Assembly (NCBI GenBank): GCA_035638495.1
Contig: DASQZW010000280.1
Span: 1-28,472, forward strand
Direction: 5' to 3'
Source of the DNA: CF-161 sp035638495
GTDB lineage: Bacteria; Chloroflexota; Dormibacteria; Dormibacterales; Dormibacteraceae
DNA length: 28,472 nucleotides
Shown in pieces: positions 21,515-28,472 of this stretch. A program made the translations under genes and the position numbers. Below the pieces are notes generated by a model, which was not told the DNA's origin, searched no databases, and worked only from the letters and a program-made list of their open reading frames with translations. Position 1 is the stretch's first letter; every line of letters begins with the position of its first letter.

Positions 21515-24151
21515 TCAGTTTCCGTTCGCTCGATTCATGACCGCCAGGGCCGAGGCCTCTTCCACTCCCAGCCCGCGACCCTCCTGCCAGCTGCGCTCAG
21601 CCTCGTCCTCGGGCAGCTGGCCTCGCGCCTCGGACGCCGGGTCGCCCTCCAGCATGCCGCCGAAGCCCTGAGGCGGGCCTCCCCCGATCTTCTCTCGCAG
21701 CGATTCCGCCGCGCCGGCGAGCCGCAGGGCATCTCCGGGTCGACCCTCCCAGCAGGCGAGGAACGCCAGATCACGAAAGGCGAGGACGATCCCGGTCGGG
21801 TTTTCGGCCGCGCGAAAGATCGACAGCGCTTCGACCGCAGCCACGTGGGCGTCCCGCCGGCGAGCGGCGCGTCCGCGGGCAAACGCGAGCCAGATCAGGC
21901 TGAAGGCGAGCTGGAGACGGTCGCCCAGCCGGCGCCAGATGCCGACCGCCTCCTCGATGCGGGCGATGACCCGATCCCAGGCGCCGGCCTGGGCATCCGG
22001 GAGGACCGCCATGACCAGCACGCGCGCCACGCCATGTTCGTCGTTGGCCTGGCGGAAGAGGTCGAGGCTCTCGTCGAGCATGCGGCCGGCGGCCTCCTGG
22101 TCGCCGGCGATGCCCTGCGCGAACGCACTGTTGTAGAGCGCCTCCGCGATCCGTGCCGGCGGGCCCACCTGGCGCTCGACCGCCAGGGCTTCGTCGTAGA
22201 ACGCCCAGGCGGCCTGTTGGTCGATCTGCCACCAGGCGATGCCGCCGGCCCCGGTGAGCGCCCTGGCACGGGCCTCGGTCGGCTGCTGCCCGGACGGCAT
22301 CGCCAGGATCTCGTCGAGCCAGCGCCGGCCTTCGGCCAGATGACCGCGCTGGTGCCAGAACCTCCACAGCGCGCCGCCGGCACCCTGCGCCGCGTCCGCC
22401 TCGCCGGAGTCGATGGCCCAGCGCAGAGCAGCCCGCAGGTTGCCGCGCTCACGGTCCAGCGTGTCCAGCCACTGGGCCTGGTCCACACCGGTCAGGTGGG
22501 CCTCGGCCTCCACGGCAAGCGCGAGAAAGTACTCGCCATGACGCCGGCGCACGTGCTCCACCTCGTCCGTGGCGGAGAGCCGCTCCTGCCCGAACTCCCG
22601 AATGGTCTCCAGCATGGAAAACCGCGTGTGACCGTTGGACTCGGCCCGAATCAGGGACTTGTCGAGCAGCGAGGAGAGTCCCTCGAGGCCATCCAGGGCG
22701 AGCTCGTCGGGTTCGGCGACGCCTTCCGCCGCCGCCAGCGTCCAGCCACCGCTGAAGACCGACAGGCGCGCGAACAGGCTTCGCTCCGCATCGGGCAGGA
22801 GGTCGTAGCTCCACGCGATCGCGCCGCGAAGCGTGCGCTGGCGCTCGGGAACGGTCCTCGCACCTGACGACAGGAGGACGAGACTCCGCTGCAGCCGCGG
22901 CAGCATCTGCCCGGGGGTCAGGACCTTGGTTCGGGTGGCGGCCAGCTCGATCGCGAGTGGGAGACCGTCCAGCCGGGCGGTGATCTCGGCCACCGCCTCC
23001 GCGTTCTCGGCGGTGAGCCGGAACCGCGGCTGCACCGCGACCGCGCGCTCGGTGAACAGCCGCACCGCCTCGCACAGATCGAGGTCGGCGGGATCCGCCG
23101 GCAGTCCGAGGTCGGGCGGTCTCAGCGGCGGCACCGCGTATTCCTGCTCGCCCCGCAGGGACAGCACGATGCGGGAGGTGACCAGCGCCCTCACCCCGGG
23201 TGCGACGGTCAGGAGCTCTTCCAGCACGGGCCCGGCGGCGACGACCTGCTCGAAGTTGTCGACCACGAGGAGAAGCTCGCGGTGTCGCAGGTGAGTCCGC
23301 AGGCCCTCGACGATCGGCACCTCGGGGGTCTCCGACACTCCAAGCGCTCGCGCGATGACTGCCGGCACCAGGGCCGGGTCCGCGATCGGGGCGAGGTCGA
23401 CGAAGAACGCACCGTCCGGCTGGTCGGCCAGCATCTCCGCCGCGACCTGCAGGGCAAGTCGGGATTTCCCGGTACCGCCAGGCCCCGTGAGCGTGAGCAG
23501 GCGGTTGCGTCCGAGCAGCTGCTTGATCTCCCCGATCTGCTCCTCGCGACCCACGAACGAGGTCAGCTGCGCCGGGAGGTTGTTCGGGCGGGCGTCGAGC
23601 GTCCGCGGCGGCGGGAACTCGGCGCGCAGCCCGGCGATGACCAGATCGAAGAGGTGCTCGGGATGTGGGATGTCCTTGAGCCGGTGCTCACCCAGGTCTC
23701 GGAGCGAGGCTCCCTCCGGCAGCGAGTGCACCACGAGGCTCCGGGTCGCGGCGGAGAGGATGACCTGCCCGCCGTTGGCCGCGGCGGCTATCCGAGCCGC
23801 GCGGTGGACGTCCATGCCGACGTACCCGGACCCGCCGAGAACCCCCTCGCCGGTGTGGATCCCCATGCGCACGCGCACGGAGGCGCCCGGCGGCCAGTCG
23901 TGATCCGCGAGCCCGCGCTGGGACATCACGGCAGCCCGAACCGCTCCCTGCGGGCTCGTGAAGACGGCGAAAAAGGAATCGCCCGCCGTGTCCACCTCCG
24001 TGCCGCCACCGGCCGCGATGGCGCCGCGGACGATCTCGTCGTGCTCGGCGCGGACCCTCGCGTAGGCGTCGCCGAGCGCGTGCAGCAGCCGGGTCGAGCC
24101 CTCGATGTCGGTGAAGAGGAAGGTGATCGCACCGGTCGGCATCGCTGCCAT
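21515..24151 (-). CDS. Class III cyclase-homology / NB-ARC ATPase / TPR-like signalling protein
   Basis: An 878-residue STAND-type regulator. Residues 5-165 form a class III nucleotidyl cyclase homology domain: TFLFTDIEGSTRLL has metal Asp15, VDTAGDSFFAVF has Asp58, and VRMGIHTGEG and AARIAAAANGGQVILS follow. A linker (NLPAQLTSFVGREEQI) leads to an NB-ARC-type ATPase with Walker A GPGGTGKSRLALQV, LLLVVDNFEQV (Walker B) and LVTSRIVLSLRGE, then GLPLAIELAATR. The C-terminal 350 residues are TPR-like helices (WRFWHQRGHLAEGRRW). No DNA-binding domain is seen. The Lys that usually selects ATP is not obvious (VDT), so cyclase activity is unproven. Start ATG 24151 is next to a TACAGT box; ATG 24142 is also possible. 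Confidence 0.9.
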   Translation of the reverse strand: MAAMPTGAITFLFTDIEGSTRLLHALGDAYARVRAEHDEIVRGAIAAGGGTEVDTAGDSFFAVFTSPQGAVRAAVMSQRGLADHDWPPGASVRVRMGIHTGEGVLGGSGYVGMDVHRAARIAAAANGGQVILSAATRSLVVHSLPEGASLRDLGEHRLKDIPHPEHLFDLVIAGLRAEFPPPRTLDARPNNLPAQLTSFVGREEQIGEIKQLLGRNRLLTLTGPGGTGKSRLALQVAAEMLADQPDGAFFVDLAPIADPALVPAVIARALGVSETPEVPIVEGLRTHLRHRELLLVVDNFEQVVAAGPVLEELLTVAPGVRALVTSRIVLSLRGEQEYAVPPLRPPDLGLPADPADLDLCEAVRLFTERAVAVQPRFRLTAENAEAVAEITARLDGLPLAIELAATRTKVLTPGQMLPRLQRSLVLLSSGARTVPERQRTLRGAIAWSYDLLPDAERSLFARLSVFSGGWTLAAAEGVAEPDELALDGLEGLSSLLDKSLIRAESNGHTRFSMLETIREFGQERLSATDEVEHVRRRHGEYFLALAVEAEAHLTGVDQAQWLDTLDRERGNLRAALRWAIDSGEADAAQGAGGALWRFWHQRGHLAEGRRWLDEILAMPSGQQPTEARARALTGAGGIAWWQIDQQAAWAFYDEALAVERQVGPPARIAEALYNSAFAQGIAGDQEAAGRMLDESLDLFRQANDEHGVARVLVMAVLPDAQAGAWDRVIARIEEAVGIWRRLGDRLQLAFSLIWLAFARGRAARRRDAHVAAVEALSIFRAAENPTGIVLAFRDLAFLACWEGRPGDALRLAGAAESLREKIGGGPPQGFGGMLEGDPASEARGQLPEDEAERSWQEGRGLGVEEASALAVMNRANGN

Positions 24152-24162
24152 CTTCGAGCAGC

Positions 24163-24168
24163 ACTGTA
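24163..24168 (-). promoter_or_regulatory. Leaderless-type -10 box of the cyclase-like gene
   Basis: On the minus strand this reads TACACT-like TACAGT, ending 11 nt before ATG 24151. No Shine-Dalgarno precedes either candidate ATG. Confidence 0.4.
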
Positions 24169-24194
24169 TCGCCGCCACCTCCCCGACGACGGGG

Positions 24195-24392
24195 CTAGCG
24201 AGTCGGGACCGAGCCGCAGCTCAGGTTCACGCCGGCCGCCGTCAGCGCGCCAGCGCGATCGGATGCGAGGAACGCGGCCACGCGACCGGCGAGGAGGACG
24301 CCCGCTCCTTCGCCGGCGAACGCGCGCGCCACAGCGCCGCCGATCGCGCCGCCGGCGCCGTAGACGACGGCGTTCCTGTTCTCGAGCAGCAC
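24195..24392 (-). pseudogene. Short-chain dehydrogenase with internal deletion (N- and C-termini joined in frame)
   Basis: A 65-codon frame. The first 37 residues (MLLENRNAVVYGAGGAIGG, then AVARAFAGEGAGVLLAGR) are the nucleotide-binding start of an SDR enzyme. The remaining 28 (VAAFLASDRAGALTAAGVN, then LSCGS) are the last part of the same family, normally about 180 residues further on. The join is near 24281. The catalytic Ser, Tyr and Lys are all lost, so the product cannot be an active SDR. The frame is preserved and GTG 24392 sits 13 nt after the doxX stop, so a short peptide may still be made. Confidence 0.75.
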
Positions 24393-24405
24393 GTGGCGGC
24401 GGGCC

Positions 24406-24906
24406 TCAGTCCGCGGGTCTGGCCGAACGGCGCCCGCCCCAGCGCGTCAGGCCCAGCGCGGCGTCGAGGCTCCACGCGCCCGGCCCCATGATCAGCAGCG
24501 CGCCCGCCATGCCGATCAGGATGAAGTTGAGCTCCCACCCGTAGCCGACCTTGGTCTGACTGAAGAAGCTGAACGAAGAGCTGACGGTGGCGATCGCGAC
24601 GCCCATGTCGATCAGCAGGCCGATCGACACGACGAACGTCAGGAGTCCCAGGATGAGCAGCACGCCGCCGACGAACTCCGTGATGCCGACCACGTACGCG
24701 AAGACGTCCGGTGCCGTGATGCCTACGGAGCGGAAGAAGGCGGTCGTGCCGCTGATGCCGCCTCCGCCGAACAGGCTGAACAGCTTCTGCCCGCCGTGGC
24801 CGATGAAAACGACACCCAGCGCGCCGCGCAGGACCAGGGCGGCGAGATCGACTGAAATCCAGCTGGCGTGGACGGCCCGCCACGGCCGGCCGAGAAACTT
24901 GAACAT
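24406..24906 (-). CDS. DoxX family membrane protein
   Basis: A 166-residue protein with four hydrophobic helices. LVLRGALGVVFIGHGGQKLF is the DoxX signature region, followed by GITEFVGGVLLILGLLT and MGPGAWSLDAALGL near the end. Family members sit in the inner membrane and are linked to thiol or redox homeostasis or to quinone reduction in various bacteria; no specific reaction is claimed. ATG 24906 has GGGAGGGAG immediately upstream with good spacing. A TAAGGT box at 24952-24957 on this strand predicts a leader of about 38 nt. An upstream in-frame start (24951) would sit in the promoter region and is not preferred. The broken SDR follows 13 nt downstream. Confidence 0.9.
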   Translation of the reverse strand: MFKFLGRPWRAVHASWISVDLAALVLRGALGVVFIGHGGQKLFSLFGGGGISGTTAFFRSVGITAPDVFAYVVGITEFVGGVLLILGLLTFVVSIGLLIDMGVAIATVSSSFSFFSQTKVGYGWELNFILIGMAGALLIMGPGAWSLDAALGLTRWGGRRSARPAD

Positions 24907-24951
24907 GGCTCCCTCCCGTCGATTGCCGCTGCTGCGGGCTTTCGGACGCAA

Positions 24952-25033
24952 ACCTTACACCTGCGGCCACGCGTTCAGGACGCAGCGATCGATCAGCTTT
25001 CGAGAAGCCGCTGCAGCGGCACGCACCTAGCAT
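24952..25033. promoter_or_regulatory. Divergent promoter region of doxX-like and DUF1801 genes
   Basis: TAAGGT on the minus strand (24952-24957) faces left and TAGCAT on the plus strand (25028-25033) faces right. Both give leaders of about 35-40 nt carrying Shine-Dalgarno sites. No strong -35 boxes were seen. Confidence 0.4.
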
Positions 25034-25073
25034 GAGGGTCGTTCCAGTCGACACACGCAGGGAGGAAACTCCA

Positions 25074-25556
25074 GTGACGGAAAAGCAGAAGTCAGCGAAG
25101 AGCGCCGCCGCGACCGAAAAGCGGTACGAGGGATTCACGGCCGAGGAACGAGCGGCGATGAGGGACCGCGTCCGCGAGCAGAAGACGGCCGGCCGACGCG
25201 GCTCGCGCGCGCAGGCGGCGGACGCGGAGAGCGAGGTGCTCGCAAAGATCGCGGAGATGCCGGAACCGGACCGCGTCAGGGCCGAGCGGATTCACGCGGT
25301 CGTCAAAGCCAGCGCGCCAGCACTGTCGCCGAGACTCTGGTACGGGATGCCCGCGTATGACAGGGACGGCAAACTCCTCTGCCACTACCAGCCCGCGCAG
25401 AAGTTCAAGACGAGGTACGCCACACTTGGCTTCAGCGACGAGGCCCAGCTCGACGAAGGCACGATGTGGCCGGTCGCGTTCGCTCTGACAGAGTTGACGG
25501 CCGCCGACGAGGCGAGGATCGCCGCGCTCGTGAGGAAAGCGGCAGGTGAGAGCTGA
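25074..25556 (+). CDS. DUF1801 domain protein
   Basis: A 160-residue protein. The charged N-terminal third (KRYEGFTAEERAAMRDRVRE) is common in this group. The DUF1801 (YdhG-like) domain then reads VLAKIAEMPEPDRVRAERIH, LWYGMPAYDRDGK and FKTRYATLGFSDEAQLDEG, then MWPVAF. The domain has a CyaY/frataxin-like fold; the biochemical role of this branch is not known. GTG 25074 is chosen because AGGGAGG lies 8 nt before it. The ATG at 25032 falls within the predicted -10 box. A 10-bp stem-loop follows at 25604-25630. Confidence 0.88.
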   Translation: MTEKQKSAKSAAATEKRYEGFTAEERAAMRDRVREQKTAGRRGSRAQAADAESEVLAKIAEMPEPDRVRAERIHAVVKASAPALSPRLWYGMPAYDRDGKLLCHYQPAQKFKTRYATLGFSDEAQLDEGTMWPVAFALTELTAADEARIAALVRKAAGES

Positions 25557-25603
25557 GCTCGCTGCCGGGTCCCGACGAGACACCGGAGGCCGGTCCGCGG
25601 AGT

Positions 25604-25630
25604 TGACGGAAGGAACCCTCCCTTCCGTCA
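25604..25630. terminator. Stem-loop between the DUF1801 gene and the lipoprotein gene
   Basis: TGACGGAAGG (25604-25613) pairs perfectly with CCTTCCGTCA (25621-25630) around a 7-nt loop, 48 nt after the DUF1801 stop. There is no T-tract. Probably an intrinsic terminator of the high-GC type. Confidence 0.7.
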
Positions 25631-25668
25631 GCCGCTTTCACAGACGGTCCGGGGCGGTACCGCCGCAC

Positions 25669-25674
25669 TATCAT
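25669..25674 (+). promoter_or_regulatory. Leaderless-type -10 box of the lipoprotein gene
   Basis: TATCAT ends 8 nt before the GTG at 25683; no Shine-Dalgarno lies in between. It follows directly after the 25604-25630 stem-loop. Confidence 0.5.
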
Positions 25675-25682
25675 GTTCGGCG

Positions 25683-26639
25683 GTGGTGAGGACAGGCGCT
25701 TCCGTCGCCGGCATGATCGGCCTGCTGACGCTCGCCGCGTGCGCCCTTCCCGGGGCGCCGGGCTCGGACACGGGCTCGGCGACCATGCTCATGGTCGCCT
25801 TCAAGCAGGGCGGCAGCTACCGCTACCACTACCACGTGACCGTCACGGGCACCACCGGCATCGGCCAGGGGCGCGACCAGCCGATCAAGCTGGACAGCAG
25901 CGCCGACGTGACCTGGCGGGTCACCTCGGTGGACGCGGCCGGCAACACCACCATCGACGTGACGCTGGACAACTTCAAGACCACGATGACGGGCAGCCTC
26001 GCGCCCGGCTCCAGCACGACCTCGACGACGACCTCGGACTCGCGGCACAGCACCATCACGGTGGCTCCAAGCGGGGAGATCGTGTCGGGCGGCAGCTCGC
26101 TGGGAGCGGCGGCGGCCCTCAGCCCGTTTCCCGGGACCAGCCCGCCGGGAACTGATCAGTTCCTGGCCGTGCTGCCGGACCACAGCGTCAGGCCCGGCGA
26201 CACGTGGACCAGGTCGGTCACGCTTCCCGGCCCGCCGGGCCAGCCCGGCATGAGCTTCACGACCGACAACCGCTTCGTTCGGTACGACGACCTGAAGACG
26301 GGCAGGGCGGCCGTCGTCGAGACGCGGGCTTCGGTGCCGATCGACACAACCGTCGACCTGGGTCAGCTTCCTCCGGGTGCGCCGCCGGCGGCGGTGCCGC
26401 AGCTCGGCTACAAGGTCCACTCACAGGGCACGCTGTCGTTCGACACCACGACCTGGTTCGACACCCGGACGCACGTCGTCGAGAGGACCCGGAGCGTCGA
26501 CAGCAGCGACATCACGACGAGCATCTCCGGCCCGCCACCGCCCGTCCAGCCGTCGGGACCAGCGCTGCCGTCGTCGATATTTCCGGGGTCGGTTCGCTCC
26601 AGGAGCACCCAGACCCTGGAACTCGACCTGCTCTCGTAG
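25683..26639 (+). CDS. Putative exported lipoprotein of unknown function
   Basis: A 318-residue protein. The N-terminus has a short basic start, a hydrophobic core and the lipobox LAAC (Cys20), so lipid anchoring outside the membrane is likely. The mature part is beta-rich and low in Cys: YRYHYHVTVTGTTGIGQG, then VTWRVTSVDAAGNTTIDVTL, a Ser/Thr-rich stretch, and LPDHSVRPGDTWTRSVTLPG. It resembles uncharacterised actinobacterial lipoproteins built from two similar beta domains; no catalytic motif is seen. GTG 25683 fits the leaderless promoter box 8 nt upstream. A second GTG is the next codon. Confidence 0.85.
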   Translation: MVRTGASVAGMIGLLTLAACALPGAPGSDTGSATMLMVAFKQGGSYRYHYHVTVTGTTGIGQGRDQPIKLDSSADVTWRVTSVDAAGNTTIDVTLDNFKTTMTGSLAPGSSTTSTTTSDSRHSTITVAPSGEIVSGGSSLGAAAALSPFPGTSPPGTDQFLAVLPDHSVRPGDTWTRSVTLPGPPGQPGMSFTTDNRFVRYDDLKTGRAAVVETRASVPIDTTVDLGQLPPGAPPAAVPQLGYKVHSQGTLSFDTTTWFDTRTHVVERTRSVDSSDITTSISGPPPPVQPSGPALPSSIFPGSVRSRSTQTLELDLLS

Positions 26640-26654
26640 GGACCGCCGGCCGGC

Positions 26655-26810
26655 TCAGGCCGCCGCGTCGTCCTCCCGGCGCTCCTGCTCGATGTGCGCG
26701 CGCCAGGTCCGCGTCTCACGATCCCAGTGCCGGTGATCGAGCTCATCGTGCGTCGCCCCCGGCGGTTCGGTGGAAAACAGGTCCATCAGGGCACGAAGGA
26801 TGGGGATCAT
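26655..26810 (-). CDS. Small hypothetical protein (51 aa)
   Basis: A 51-residue frame starting MIPILRALMDLFSTEPPGAT, followed by a very charged helix (HDELDHRHWDRETRTWRAHI, then EQERREDDAAA). A textbook GGAGG lies 7 nt before ATG 26810, and third codon positions are largely G or C, so it is probably real. It is convergent with the lipoprotein gene (16 nt between the stops) and divergent from the small gene at 26960. Family not recognised. The short amphipathic start and charged tail might let it bind a membrane surface or a partner. Confidence 0.6.
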   Translation of the reverse strand: MIPILRALMDLFSTEPPGATHDELDHRHWDRETRTWRAHIEQERREDDAAA

Positions 26811-26959
26811 CGCTGCACCTCCACTGCTGGCGTCCTCGACAGGAACCGCCGCGCGACCGGCATGCTTCCTCGCGTCCCGGACCGCGCGGGCCGAGCGTCG
26901 CTCGATCAGGGGGCTGTTCAGAACTGGTGCGCCCGGCGCCCCGTGGCCACGCTGGAGTC

Positions 26960-27163
26960 ATGGACGACGAGGAGCTCCGGCGAGCCTGTCACGAGGCGGC
27001 CGTGCGGGAAGACGACGCGGCCGCATGCCTGGAGATGCTCGCGGGAGCGGATGAGACCGAACCGCCGCTGGCCGCCATCGCTCGACACGACCGTGTCGTC
27101 GCAAGAGAGCTGGAGATGGAGGCCGAGTACCTGCGCGAGAAGGCGGGCGAGCGGAAGGCCTGA
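26960..27163 (+). CDS. Small acidic helical protein (67 aa)
   Basis: A 67-residue frame beginning MDDEELRRACHEAAVREDDA and ending in ELEMEAEYLREKAGERKA, predicted almost wholly helical, with two Cys near the N-terminus. GGAG sits just 2 nt before the ATG, which is close for a ribosome site, so the start is moderately sure. The frame is open far upstream but only as a shadow of the lipoprotein gene. Not recognised. It precedes the membrane protein gene by 93 nt on the same strand. Confidence 0.55.
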   Translation: MDDEELRRACHEAAVREDDAAACLEMLAGADETEPPLAAIARHDRVVARELEMEAEYLREKAGERKA

Positions 27164-27256
27164 CCTGGCCCTCGATCAACGCTTTGTCCAGGTTCTGGCG
27201 CGCTCGGGGCGCCCGGACGGTGGACACCAAATAGGGTCGGTCCAGGAGTCGAGCAG

Positions 27257-27958
27257 ATGCCCGAGAATTCGGCCAACGTGGAGATCGCGCACCGCATCCA
27301 TGAGGAGGCGGGCGAATCGGGAGAGGTGGGCGAGCGGCCCGGCCGGCGCAGGGAGGAGATCCTGGAGATCGCCCAGGCGGTCCTGCTCGCGCTGGTCGCG
27401 ATCGCCACCGCCTTCAGCGGCTACCAGGCCGCTCGCTGGGACAGCAACTCGGCCCAGCTCTACGGCCAGTCGTCTCGCCTCCGCTCGATGGCCGCCCAGG
27501 CGCAGAACCAGGCGGGACAGCTGTACCTGTACGACACCACCACGTTCGACTTCTGGCTGAACGCGACCGTGGTGGGCCAGGCCCAGCTGGCCAGCATCTA
27601 CGAGGCTCGGTTCCGTCCCGAGTATCGCGTCGCCTTCGACGCGTGGATCGCGCTGAACCCGCTGCAAAACCCGGGCACTCCGCCCGGGCCGTCCTTCATG
27701 CCGCAGTACCACGTCGAACAGGCGACCCGCGCCGCCAGCCTGGACGCCAGCGCGTCGTCGGCGTTCGACTCGGCGAGCACGGCGCGAGACCACGGCGACG
27801 AGTACGTCCGAGTCACGGTCTTCCTCGCCGCCGTCCTGTTCCTCGTGGCGGTGAGCCAGCGCTTTCGCATCGTCGGAATCCGGCTCAGCGTCCTGGCGGT
27901 GGCGCTGGTCTTCCTCGCCTACAGCGTGTACACGCTGGCTTTGCTCCCTCGCGCGTGA
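27257..27958 (+). CDS. Three-TM membrane protein of unknown function
   Basis: A 233-residue protein. After an acidic N-terminal tail comes a first helix (about residues 38-56, LEIAQAVLLALVAIATAFSG), then a long polar part rich in Ala, Gln and Ser (QSSRLRSMAAQAQNQAG), probably coiled coil and outside the membrane, and two C-terminal helices (about 186-205 and 208-231). The layout resembles uncharacterised DUF4337-like proteins; assignment is tentative. ATG 27257 is preceded by CCAGGAG with 8-nt spacing, and a TAGGGT box lies at 27232-27237. It converges on the TMEM175-like gene, with 6 nt between the stops. Confidence 0.82.
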   Translation: MPENSANVEIAHRIHEEAGESGEVGERPGRRREEILEIAQAVLLALVAIATAFSGYQAARWDSNSAQLYGQSSRLRSMAAQAQNQAGQLYLYDTTTFDFWLNATVVGQAQLASIYEARFRPEYRVAFDAWIALNPLQNPGTPPGPSFMPQYHVEQATRAASLDASASSAFDSASTARDHGDEYVRVTVFLAAVLFLVAVSQRFRIVGIRLSVLAVALVFLAYSVYTLALLPRA

Positions 27959-27964
27959 CGGCCG

Positions 27965-28472
27965 CTACGTGAACTCGGAGTATTCCCGGTCGCCCTTCCG
28001 GTCCCTCCGCAGGACCGTGATGCTGAGGAAGTAGAGCAGGGGCAACCCCGCGAAGATGCCCAGGCTGAGCGCAGGCGCCACTGCGCAGAGGAGGATCGCG
28101 AGCAGGTAGGCGAGCCCCGGGAACACGGCCAGGGCCAGGCCCGCCCGCCGCTGGCGGTCGTCGAGCCGCGTCGACAGCAGATGCGGACGCCGGGTGCCGT
28201 AGAGCCAGATGAGCAGGCGCATGACGGCGATCGCGAGCAGGATCAGGCCGTAGATGCGCAGCGCCACCGGGTCCCGGTCGTACCGGCCGATGAGCGAGGC
28301 GGCGAACGGCAGCAGGCACAGCGGCAGCAGGAACAGGATGTTCAACCAGACCAGGCCTCGATCGGTCTGGCGGACCAGGGCGAAGAGGTCCCGATGGCCC
28401 ACCCAGTACATGCCGGCGAGGACGAAGCTGACCACGAACGCGGTGAGCGTGGGCCGGACCTGCTGCAGGGCC
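27965..28472 (-). CDS. TMEM175-family (DUF1211) potassium channel-like protein, C-terminal part (5' end outside window)
   Basis: The frame is open to the right edge, so the start lies beyond the window; about 169 residues are seen. SFVLAGMYWVGHRDLFALV followed by LVWLNILFLLPLCLLPFAAS is the conserved pair of segments of the TMEM175 repeat. It is followed by further hydrophobic helices and a charged tail. The FSDGV-type selectivity motif expected in the first helix of the repeat would be outside the window. Bacterial members form weakly selective K+ channels; the role here is inferred from the family. Confidence 0.85.
   Translation of the reverse strand, partial: ALQQVRPTLTAFVVSFVLAGMYWVGHRDLFALVRQTDRGLVWLNILFLLPLCLLPFAASLIGRYDRDPVALRIYGLILLAIAVMRLLIWLYGTRRPHLLSTRLDDRQRRAGLALAVFPGLAYLLAILLCAVAPALSLGIFAGLPLLYFLSITVLRRDRKGDREYSEFT

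Noticed and set aside
1..28472. CRISPR arrays, insertion sequences, integrases, attachment sites, rRNA genes
   Set aside because: No repeated spacer arrays, transposase or integrase motifs, long terminal repeats or rRNA-like sequence were seen.

Overview
The window is very GC-rich, with GC-biased third codon positions. Many genes appear to start within a few bases of the transcript start: a TANNNT box sits 6-11 nt before the start codon and there is no Shine-Dalgarno sequence. An error-prone DnaE2 polymerase, a protein O-mannosyltransferase-type enzyme, DoxX, TMEM175 and the leaderless promoter style all fit a high-GC actinobacterial lineage, possibly a soil Thermoleophilia-type organism. That placement is inference; the only RNA gene is one tRNA. 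No phage, insertion sequence or CRISPR array is visible.

Layout. (1) 1-2117, plus strand: the 3' part of dnaE2 and a small P-loop kinase. (2) 2122-11539, minus strand: a tight run of eight genes read from right to left. It starts with four sulfur-related genes (moeB-like, larE-like, mtnA, mtnP). These are followed by a small membrane protein, a PMT-type glycosyltransferase and two further polytopic GT-C-type proteins. A truncated PIN-domain toxin remnant lies at the far end. (3) 11636-13915, plus strand: an overlapping three-gene unit with an unrecognised 295-aa protein, a nitrilase homologue whose catalytic Cys is Phe, and a DinB-fold protein. tRNA-Ser(GCT) follows. (4) 14075-17771: an alpha/beta hydrolase and an MDR oxidoreductase on the minus strand, divergent from a secreted GH28 polygalacturonase that ends in a strong stem-loop. 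(5) 18131-24392: a zone with many broken genes. An alpha/beta hydrolase has two frameshifts, a patatin-like phospholipase has a stop codon exactly at the predicted nucleophile serine, and a short-chain dehydrogenase has lost its middle. Intact genes between them are a membrane-anchored unknown, an alpha/beta hydrolase, and a cyclase-homology/NB-ARC/TPR-like regulator. (6) 24406-28472: DoxX, a DUF1801 protein, a lipoprotein, two very small genes, a three-TM protein and the C-terminal part of a TMEM175-type channel.

How the genes may work together. MtnP and MtnA catalyse consecutive steps of methylthioadenosine salvage. MoeB-like and LarE-like proteins also handle activated sulfur, so the upstream half of the minus-strand run looks like a sulfur module. 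The downstream half looks like a membrane glycosylation module using lipid-linked sugar donors. The most notable single observations are the patatin TAG at the catalytic Ser codon, the nitrilase Cys-to-Phe change, the internally deleted SDR, the perfect 12-bp hairpin inserted in frame inside dnaE2, and the recurrent leaderless promoter pattern.
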